DNA of 6,903 bases. Origin: Porticoccaceae bacterium (lineage in GTDB: Bacteria; Pseudomonadota; Gammaproteobacteria; Pseudomonadales; Porticoccaceae). Positions within the stretch are counted from its first letter, which is position 1. Each line of letters opens with the position of its first letter. The notes under the pieces were generated by a model. That model was not told where the DNA came from, ran no database searches, and saw only the letters and a list, made by a program, of their open reading frames with translations. Made by a program: the position numbers and the translations under genes. Location: contig JALRJD010000376.1 in the NCBI GenBank assembly GCA_023255165.1, positions 1 through 6,903 of the forward strand. The letters are read 5' to 3'. Positions 1-5,582 of this stretch are shown here, in pieces.

Positions 1-10
1 GTGAAATAGA

Positions 11-517
11 TTGAACACAGAGACTAACGCGCCAGTGACTCTCCAGGTTTTTACCACTGGTGGCACCATCGACAAAGTGTATTTTGATGCCAACAGTGAA
101 TTTCAGGTCGGCGATTCTGCCATCTCCGAGATCTTTCGGGAAGCCAATGTCTCGGTTACCTACCATGTTGAATCACTTATGCGCAAAGACAGTCTGGACA
201 TCACCGATGCGGATCGCCAGTTGATTGTCGAGGCTGTGCGAAAAAGCACCGCTGAGCGCATCCTGATCACCCATGGCACCGACACCATGCCGCAGACCGC
301 CGCCGCGCTCAAAGCGATAACAGGCAAAACCATCGTGCTGACCGGTGCCATGCAGCCCGCCAGACTGCGCTTTACTGACGCCATTTTTAATATCGGTTTC
401 GCGGCAGCTGTTATACAAACCCTGCTGCCCGGTGTTTACATCGCCATGAACGGGCAGGTGTTTGAAGCGGGCAAAGTGAGAAAGAACCGGCAGGCGGGGC
501 GCTTTGAGGCGCTATAA
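11..517 (+). CDS. Single-domain asparaginase-like protein
   Basis: The 168-residue product matches the N-terminal domain of bacterial L-asparaginases, which hydrolyse asparagine to aspartate and ammonia. Visible motifs are TTGGTID at 15-21 (nucleophile T19), THGTDTM at 87-93 (T90 and D91), LTGAMQP at 110-116, and a lysine in VRKNR (K158). These correspond to T12, T89, D90 and K162 of E. coli AnsB. Canonical enzymes are about 330 residues and have a C-terminal domain that helps complete the active site of a neighbouring subunit; that domain is absent here. The ORF ends cleanly, and short asparaginase-domain proteins of about this length are known in gammaproteobacteria, so it is probably a complete short protein and not a fragment. 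The start is uncertain: an in-frame stop at 2-4 limits it to TTG at 11 or GTG at 35, the latter placing the TTGGTID motif close to the N-terminus as is usual. No signal peptide is visible, so a cytoplasmic location is likely. Actual substrate and activity are unknown. Confidence 0.85.
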   Translation: MNTETNAPVTLQVFTTGGTIDKVYFDANSEFQVGDSAISEIFREANVSVTYHVESLMRKDSLDITDADRQLIVEAVRKSTAERILITHGTDTMPQTAAALKAITGKTIVLTGAMQPARLRFTDAIFNIGFAAAVIQTLLPGVYIAMNGQVFEAGKVRKNRQAGRFEAL

Positions 518-572
518 ATGTTAGCCTTGGAAGACCAATTCGGAATATTTGGAAATAATGGCATTGCAGTTT

Positions 573-1577
573 CTAACCCTCGCGCCTGCAATACTTTCTC
601 GGGGTCAATCCTGTCCAATGTTTAAACGCCCGCGTAAATGAGCGCGATTCTGTAAACCCCACTATCTCTGCAACCCGCTCAACACTGAGCTTCTCAATGA
701 CCAGTTTCTGAATGGCCATTTCTCTGCGCATATTATCTTTAATTTTTTGATAGCTTGTGGCGCTCTCTTTCAGCCGACGATGTAGGGTCTGGCTGCTGAT
801 TCCCAATTCCTTTGCCAGTTGATGTATCGGCATAAACACCAGTCGCTCCGGATGGCGGGTGCTGATAATACGTTCGATCTGCGCTTCCAATGTGCTGTCT
901 GATCCGGGGATGGTCATGACATCTGCCGGTGCGTTTTCGACAAACTGCGCCAGTTCCTGATCGGAGCGCAGCAGTGGTTTGTCGAGATATTGGGCATCGA
1001 AAATCAAGCGGTTGGCGCTGCTGTTAAATTGCAGCTGCGATGGAAACATAATCTCCAGCTCGCTGCGGTGGGCGGGTGCCTTAAAGGTGAAGTGAGTTTC
1101 CTTTAAGCGGATTGGTTCGCCGATATACCAACTTGGAAAGCGGTGCCAGATTACCAGCCAGAACTCGGCCATAAAGTGTTCCGGGTCGAGCTGCGGTTGG
1201 TTCATGGTGAAGCTGAGCACGGCATTGCCGCGGGAGCGGCTCAGGCGCATGGGGATGTCGTTGCTAATCAGGTTGTAAAAGTTGACCGCTTTGTCGAGCA
1301 GCTCGCCGAGGGTTGCGCAGCGGCTGACCAGCTCGGCCATGGTGGCAAAAACCCCGACTTTGCAGTTGTCCTGAGTGAAACCCATAAACTCGTCGTTGAG
1401 GGTTTCTTGCACTGTTTTAAATAGTCGCGCCACCTGATCGGTGTGCACGCGCTGGTTGCTGTTGTCGATAACATTGGGGTTGATGCCGGCGCGCTCAAGG
1501 GCCTGCTGCTGGGGCAGGTTGCGTTCCCTGAGGCCGTGCATGCATGAGAGCACATGGTGGTTGCAAATTGTGGCCAT
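573..1577 (-). CDS. AraC-family transcriptional regulator (Arabinose_bd + HTH_18 type)
   Basis: The product is 334 residues from the ATG at 1577, a normal length for AraC regulators with an arabinose-binding-like N-domain (the OruR/ArgR-like class). Residues about 10-200 form the ligand and dimerisation region. The C-terminal DNA-binding domain has two helix-turn-helix units: about 250-271 (PIHQLAKELGISSQTLHRRL) and about 299-326, the latter carrying the classic AraC signature with GFTESRSFTRAFKHW and GLTP. An in-frame TTG at 1598 would add seven residues, but it has no Shine-Dalgarno sequence, and the ATG fits the family N-terminus better. Upstream of the ATG there is only a weak GGACAG. The gene runs divergently from the mutase/carboxylase operon and ends 55 bases from the convergent asparaginase gene. 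By position it probably controls the propionyl-CoA operon and perhaps itself. The inducer cannot be read from the sequence. Confidence 0.93.
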   Translation of the reverse strand: MATICNHHVLSCMHGLRERNLPQQQALERAGINPNVIDNSNQRVHTDQVARLFKTVQETLNDEFMGFTQDNCKVGVFATMAELVSRCATLGELLDKAVNFYNLISNDIPMRLSRSRGNAVLSFTMNQPQLDPEHFMAEFWLVIWHRFPSWYIGEPIRLKETHFTFKAPAHRSELEIMFPSQLQFNSSANRLIFDAQYLDKPLLRSDQELAQFVENAPADVMTIPGSDSTLEAQIERIISTRHPERLVFMPIHQLAKELGISSQTLHRRLKESATSYQKIKDNMRREMAIQKLVIEKLSVERVAEIVGFTESRSFTRAFKHWTGLTPRKYCRREG

Positions 1578-1597
1578 TATCAGAGCTGTCCAAAACA

Positions 1598-1626
1598 AAA
1601 ATAGTGGGTTATAAATTGTGAGTTAA
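1598..1626 (-). promoter_or_regulatory. Possible sigma-70 promoter for the AraC-type gene
   Basis: On the minus strand TTAACT (1621-1626) is followed after 17 bases by TATTTT (1598-1603). Each hexamer matches the TTGACA/TATAAT consensus at four of six positions. Transcription would begin near 1591, giving a short leader before the ATG at 1577 and excluding TTG 1598 as the start codon. In an AT-rich region a match of this quality can arise by chance. Confidence 0.3.
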
Positions 1627-1639
1627 GGGCAGGTTTATA

Positions 1640-1651
1640 CCATTTAAATGG
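1640..1651. promoter_or_regulatory. 12-bp perfect palindrome, possible operator
   Basis: CCATTTAAATGG reads the same on both strands. It lies 62 bases upstream of the regulator ATG and 178 bases upstream of the mutase ATG. Perfect two-fold symmetry suits a dimeric repressor with two-fold-related subunits better than an AraC protein, which usually binds direct repeats. A function as operator is inferred from location and symmetry only. Confidence 0.35.
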
Positions 1652-1683
1652 CGATAAGTGCAGATAAAGTGGCAATAAATGTG
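1651..1683 (+). repeat. Three helically phased ATAA-GTG repeats
   Basis: Three adjoining imperfect repeats, GCGATAAGTG, CAGATAAAGTG and GCAATAAATGTG, place ATAA at 1654, 1664 and 1675, about one DNA turn apart. A related ATAAATTGTG at 1611-1620 lies about four turns upstream of the first. AraC-family proteins contact successive major grooves through two HTH units and often bind direct repeats, so these could be sites for the neighbouring regulator. The repeats are short and degenerate. Confidence 0.35.
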
Positions 1684-1752
1684 CTTTTTGCTGTAGAAAT
1701 TGGACCTTCTATTCCCTCGGAGACTACTCCATAGTGCCCACCTGTCCAGATT

Positions 1753-1779
1753 CCATGCCTATGCTTGGCATAGCAATGG
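1753..1779. repeat. 27-bp interrupted dyad in the mutase leader
   Basis: Arms CCATGCCTATGC (1753-1764) and GCATAGCAATGG (1768-1779) flank TTG and pair at 10 of 12 positions; the only mismatches are two adjacent positions inside each arm. The inner CTATGC/GCATAG is perfect and the outer CCAT/ATGG is perfect about the same centre (1766). It may be an operator or, if transcribed, a leader hairpin with a three-base loop. It ends 50 bases before the mutase start codon, and no run of T follows it, so it is not an intrinsic terminator. Confidence 0.45.
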
Positions 1780-1798
1780 TTAAACGATACCTGGCAAT

Positions 1799-1826
1799 CG
1801 ACATCCGACATTCGACAACCGAGAAA
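1799..1826 (+). repeat. Four-copy heptamer repeat ending in the ribosome-binding site
   Basis: CGACATC, CGACATT, CGACAAC and CGAGAAA follow one another without gaps. The first three share CGACA; the fourth changes C to G and thereby supplies the GAG (1821-1823) that acts as a weak Shine-Dalgarno element six bases before the ATG at 1830. The repeat itself is plain in the sequence. Any effect on translation or expression is inference. Confidence 0.6.
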
Positions 1827-1829
1827 ATT

Positions 1830-3962
1830 ATGGCCGAGAACAAAACACCGAAAATCAGCGACTGGGAACAGCTTGCCGCCAAAGAATTGCGTGGTCGTTC
1901 GACCGATGATCTGGTTTGGCAGACTCCCGAGGGCATTGATGTCAAACCACTTTACACCGCGGAAGATACCGCCGGTTTGACGCACCAGGATAGCCTGCCC
2001 GGTTTTGCGCCCTTTATGCGCGGACCAAAGGCGACTATGTATGCGGGTCGTCCATGGACTGTTCGCCAATACGCCGGTTTTTCAACTGCTGAAGAATCCA
2101 ATGCATTTTATCGTCGCAATCTGGCCGCTGGTCAGCAGGGTTTGTCGGTGGCCTTTGATTTGGCCACCCACCGTGGTTACGACTCTGATCATGAGCGGGT
2201 TGAAGGCGATGTTGGCAAGGCCGGTGTGGCTATCGATTCGGTTGAGGATATGAAAATCCTCTTCGACAGCATTCCTCTCGACAAGGTCTCTGTGTCGATG
2301 ACCATGAATGGCGCGGTGCTGCCGATTATGGCCAGCTATATAGTCGCCGCGGAAGAGCAGGGCGTTGCCCCCGAGCAGCTGGCCGGCACGTTGCAAAACG
2401 ATATTCTGAAAGAGTTTATGGTGCGCAACACCTATATCTATCCGCCCGAGCCGTCGATGCGCATCGTCGCCGATATTATTGGTTACACCGCCAGCAATAT
2501 GCCGAAATTTAATTCGATCTCGATCAGCGGCTACCATATGCAGGAAGCCGGTGCGACCAATGTGCAGGAGCTGGCTTACACCATCGCCGATGGCATCGAA
2601 TATGTGCGCACCGCCATTGCCAGCGGGCTGGACGTTGATGCTTTTGCGCCCCGACTGTCATTCTTTTTTGCTATTGGCATGAATTTCTTTATGGAAGTCG
2701 CCAAGCTGCGCGCGGCACGCATTCTGTGGTCAACGTTGATGACCGAAAAGTTTGCGCCCAAAGATCAGCGCTCGCTGATGCTGCGCACTCACTGCCAGAC
2801 TTCTGGTGTCAGCCTCACCAGTAAAGACCCCTACAACAATATTATGCGCACCACCATCGAGGCGATGTCCGCGGTGCTGGGCGGCACGCAGTCGCTGCAC
2901 ACCAATGCTTTTGACGAGGCGCTGGGTCTACCGACTGAGTTTTCTGCGCGCATTGCTCGCAACACCCAGCTGGTGATTCAGGAAGAGACCGGTGTCACCA
3001 ATGTGGTCGATCCGCTTGCCGGCTCCTACTATGTAGAGAGCCTGACCAATGAGTTGGTCGAGGCGGCTATGGTGCTGATCAATGAAGTGGAAGAGATGGG
3101 CGGCATGACCAAAGCGGTTGAAACTGGCCTGCCCAAGTTGCGTATCGAAGAGGCCGCTGCACTGCAGCAGGCGCGCGTCGATCGCGGCGATCAGGTAATT
3201 GTTGGAGTTAATAAATATCAGCTTGCTGAAGAGCCTGATGTGGATGTGCTGGATATTGATAACAGTGCGGTGCGCGATTCACAGATTGCACGGCTGCAAA
3301 AAGTGCGTGCCGAGCGCGACAGTCAAGCCTGTCAGCAGGCGCTGGATGCCTTGACCGAAGCAGCCAAAAGCGGCCAGGGCAATTTGCTTGCGCTGGCGGT
3401 GGATGCGGCACGCGTCCGGGCAACAGTGGGTGAGATCAGCGATGCGCTGGAGAGCGAGTGGGGACGCCACCGCGCCCAGACGCGATCGATTAGTGGGGTC
3501 TATGGTTCTGCCTATGAAGGCGATGAGGGCTTTATGAATATTACGAAAAAAGTTGAGCAGTTTGCCGAGACTCATGGTCGCCGTCCGCGCATGTTGGTGG
3601 TCAAGATGGGTCAGGATGGACACGACCGCGGCGCCAAGGTTATTGCCACCGCCTTTGCCGACCTCGGCTTTGATGTGGATGTGGGGCCAATGTTCCAGAC
3701 TCCCGAAGAAGCGGCGCGTCAGGCGATTGAAAACGATGTGCACATTGTTGGTGTTTCGTCACAAGCGGCTGGCCATAAAACATTGGTGCCGAAGATGATT
3801 GCGGCACTGAAAGAGCAGGGCGCTGAAGATGTGCTGGTGATCTGTGGTGGCGTGATTCCGCCGAAGGATTACGACGAGTTGCGCGCTGCCGGTGTTGCGG
3901 CGATCTTTGGGCCCGGGACCAATATTCCCGAGGCGGCTGAGGAAGTGTTGGCGCTGATTTAA
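1830..3962 (+). CDS. scpA: Methylmalonyl-CoA mutase, single-chain adenosylcobalamin-dependent
   Basis: This enzyme interconverts (R)-methylmalonyl-CoA and succinyl-CoA by a radical rearrangement using coenzyme B12, feeding propionyl-CoA carbon into the TCA cycle in the cytoplasm. The 710-residue product matches the homodimeric E. coli ScpA/Sbm type (714 residues). The substrate-binding TIM barrel spans roughly 30-560. Active-site residues known from the Propionibacterium enzyme are present: Y81 in RQYAGFS, Q189 and R199 in QNDILKEFMVRN, and Y235-H236 in SGYHMQEAG. The C-terminal cobalamin domain (about 580-710) has the base-off motif D596-G-H598-D-R-G601, with H598 as the cobalt ligand, then GGVIPPKDY. 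Y81 and R199 favour methylmalonyl-CoA over isobutyryl- or ethylmalonyl-CoA as substrate. The frame stays open back to GTG 1734, with in-frame ATGs at 1755, 1761 and 1776, but 1830 gives the family N-terminus and has GAG six bases upstream. It is the first gene of an operon with the two carboxylase subunits. Confidence 0.97.
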   Translation: MAENKTPKISDWEQLAAKELRGRSTDDLVWQTPEGIDVKPLYTAEDTAGLTHQDSLPGFAPFMRGPKATMYAGRPWTVRQYAGFSTAEESNAFYRRNLAAGQQGLSVAFDLATHRGYDSDHERVEGDVGKAGVAIDSVEDMKILFDSIPLDKVSVSMTMNGAVLPIMASYIVAAEEQGVAPEQLAGTLQNDILKEFMVRNTYIYPPEPSMRIVADIIGYTASNMPKFNSISISGYHMQEAGATNVQELAYTIADGIEYVRTAIASGLDVDAFAPRLSFFFAIGMNFFMEVAKLRAARILWSTLMTEKFAPKDQRSLMLRTHCQTSGVSLTSKDPYNNIMRTTIEAMSAVLGGTQSLHTNAFDEALGLPTEFSARIARNTQLVIQEETGVTNVVDPLAGSYYVESLTNELVEAAMVLINEVEEMGGMTKAVETGLPKLRIEEAAALQQARVDRGDQVIVGVNKYQLAEEPDVDVLDIDNSAVRDSQIARLQKVRAERDSQACQQALDALTEAAKSGQGNLLALAVDAARVRATVGEISDALESEWGRHRAQTRSISGVYGSAYEGDEGFMNITKKVEQFAETHGRRPRMLVVKMGQDGHDRGAKVIATAFADLGFDVDVGPMFQTPEEAARQAIENDVHIVGVSSQAAGHKTLVPKMIAALKEQGAEDVLVICGGVIPPKDYDELRAAGVAAIFGPGTNIPEAAEEVLALI

Positions 3963-4004
3963 CGCGCCAGCGCGATTATTAGCATTAAAAAATAAATAGT
4001 ATTA

Positions 4005-4010
4005 AAGGGA
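4005..4010 (+). promoter_or_regulatory. Ribosome binding site of the carboxyltransferase gene
   Basis: AAGGGA sits six bases before the ATG at 4017 and is the best Shine-Dalgarno match among the genes of this window. It fixes the start of the beta subunit. The rest of the 54-base gap after the mutase is AT-rich and shows no convincing promoter. Confidence 0.75.
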
Positions 4011-4016
4011 AAAACC

Positions 4017-5549
4017 ATGCACGAAATTCTTGCGGAACTTGAAGCGAAGAGAGAACGCGCCCGCCTCGGTGGCGGCCAAAAACGCATCGACGCACAGCAC
4101 GCCAAAGGCAAACTCAGCGCCCGCGAACGCATTGAGCTGTTGCTCGACAGCGGCAGCTTTGAAGAGTGGGATATGTTTGTCGAGCACCGCTGCACCGACT
4201 TTGACATGGACCAGCAGCATGTGCCGGGCGATGGCGTGATTATCGGTTACGGCACTATCAATGGCCGTCTGGTGTTCGTCTTTAGTCAGGACTTTACCGT
4301 GTTTGGCGGTTCGCTCTCTGAAGCCCACGCGGAAAAAATCTGCAAGCTGATGGACCAGGCGATGAAAGTTGGCGCGCCGGTTATTGGCCTCAACGATTCT
4401 GGCGGCGCTCGTATTCAGGAAGGTGTTGCCTCGCTCGGCGGTTATGCCGAGGTGTTCCAGCGCAATGTGATGGCCAGCGGTGTGGTTCCACAGATCTCCA
4501 TGGTCATGGGCCCCTGTGCTGGCGGTGCGGTTTATTCACCGGCGATCACCGACTTTATCTTTATGGTGCAAGACAGCTCTTACATGTTTGTTACCGGCCC
4601 GGATGTGGTGAAAACTGTGACCCACGAAACCGTGACCGCGGAAGAGCTGGGCGGTGCCCTGACTCACTCGAGCAAATCCGGTGTCGCTGATCTGGCTTTT
4701 GCCAATGACGTTGAGGCGCTGATCAAACTGCGTCACTTCTTTAATTATCTGCCAGCCAACAACCGTGAAAAGCCGCCGGTGTGGCCGACTGAAGATCCCG
4801 CCGATCGCATTGAAATGTCGCTGGATACGATTATCCCCAACGACCCCAACAAGCCCTACGATATGAAAGAGGTGATTTTAAAAGTCGCCGACGAAGGTGA
4901 GTTTTTTGAAACTCAGGTCAGCTATGCGAAAAATATTATTACCGGTTTTATTCGCATCGAAGGCTCCACGGTTGGCGTGGTTGCCAATCAGCCAATGGTG
5001 CTGGCCGGTTGTCTGGATATTGATGCCTCGAAAAAAGCGGCGCGATTTATTCGCTTCTGCGACGCCTTTAATATTCCGGTTTTGACCTTTGTTGATGTGC
5101 CCGGATTTATGCCCGGCACCAGCCAGGAGTACGGTGGCATTATCAAACACGGCGCCAAATTGCTCTATGCCTATGCCGAGTGCACGGTGCCCAAGGTGAC
5201 GGTAATTACCCGCAAAGCCTATGGTGGCGCCTATGACGTGATGGCCTCCAAGCACCTGCGCGGCGATGCCAACCTGGCCTGGCCATCGGCGGAGATCGCG
5301 GTAATGGGTCCGAAAGGGGCGGTGGAAATTATCTTCCGCAGTGATATTGGCGACGACGAAAAAATTGCCGCTCGCACCGAGGAGTACCGCAAGAAATTTG
5401 CCAATCCGTTTATCGCCGGCAAGCGCGGTTATATCGACGACGTGATTATGCCGCACAGCACACGCAAGCGCGTGGCCCGTTCACTGGCCATGTTACGCAG
5501 CAAAAATATTGAAAATCCGTGGCGCAAGCACGGCAATATTCCGCTGTAA
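4017..5549 (+). CDS. pccB: Propionyl-CoA carboxylase beta subunit (carboxyltransferase)
   Basis: The subunit transfers carboxyl from carboxybiotin to propionyl-CoA, giving (S)-methylmalonyl-CoA. The 510-residue product has the full length of the family and both crotonase-like halves. The N-terminal half carries NDSGGARIQEGV and the oxyanion-hole motif PCAGGA (G169-G170). The C-terminal half carries FVDVPGFMPGT and KAYGGAYDVMASKHL, with oxyanion pair G404-A405. D407 in GGAYD matches Asp422 of Streptomyces coelicolor PccB, the residue that separates propionyl-CoA from acetyl-CoA carboxylases, where it is Ile. This supports propionyl-CoA as substrate, as does the neighbouring mutase. A methylcrotonyl- or geranyl-CoA carboxyltransferase is less likely on sequence and context. 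It is expected to work as a multimer with the biotin-bearing alpha subunit encoded 33 bases downstream. No frameshift or missing motif is seen. Confidence 0.96.
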   Translation: MHEILAELEAKRERARLGGGQKRIDAQHAKGKLSARERIELLLDSGSFEEWDMFVEHRCTDFDMDQQHVPGDGVIIGYGTINGRLVFVFSQDFTVFGGSLSEAHAEKICKLMDQAMKVGAPVIGLNDSGGARIQEGVASLGGYAEVFQRNVMASGVVPQISMVMGPCAGGAVYSPAITDFIFMVQDSSYMFVTGPDVVKTVTHETVTAEELGGALTHSSKSGVADLAFANDVEALIKLRHFFNYLPANNREKPPVWPTEDPADRIEMSLDTIIPNDPNKPYDMKEVILKVADEGEFFETQVSYAKNIITGFIRIEGSTVGVVANQPMVLAGCLDIDASKKAARFIRFCDAFNIPVLTFVDVPGFMPGTSQEYGGIIKHGAKLLYAYAECTVPKVTVITRKAYGGAYDVMASKHLRGDANLAWPSAEIAVMGPKGAVEIIFRSDIGDDEKIAARTEEYRKKFANPFIAGKRGYIDDVIMPHSTRKRVARSLAMLRSKNIENPWRKHGNIPL

Positions 5550-5582
5550 ATGATTCCAAAACTTATTGAAAAAGATTCGATT

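Noticed and set aside
518..572. Possible bidirectional terminator between the convergent asparaginase and AraC genes
   Set aside because: Only a TTGG-AAGA-CCAA four-base stem and a similarly weak CCAA/TTGG pairing are present, with no run of T on either strand.
1575..1598. TTG at 1598 as the start of the AraC-type gene
   Set aside because: No Shine-Dalgarno sequence precedes it, a possible -10 element overlaps it, and the ATG at 1577 fits the family N-terminus.
1734..1829. Upstream extension of the mutase to GTG 1734 (or ATG 1755, 1761, 1776)
   Set aside because: The extra residues do not resemble mutase N-termini, the region holds a dyad and a heptamer repeat typical of non-coding leader, and ATG 1830 gives the family length.
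3279..3743. 154-codon open frame on the minus strand inside the mutase gene
   Set aside because: Antisense shadow across the region leading into and including the cobalamin-binding domain; no family features and no ribosome binding site.
3963..3974. CGCG-CCAG-CGCG stem just after the mutase stop codon
   Set aside because: A four-base stem with no following T-run is too weak for a terminator, and the close downstream pccB in the same direction suggests readthrough.
4878..5456. 192-codon open frame on the minus strand inside the carboxyltransferase gene
   Set aside because: It lies wholly antisense to a strongly supported gene, has no recognisable motif, and its composition reflects the opposite strand's codon use.
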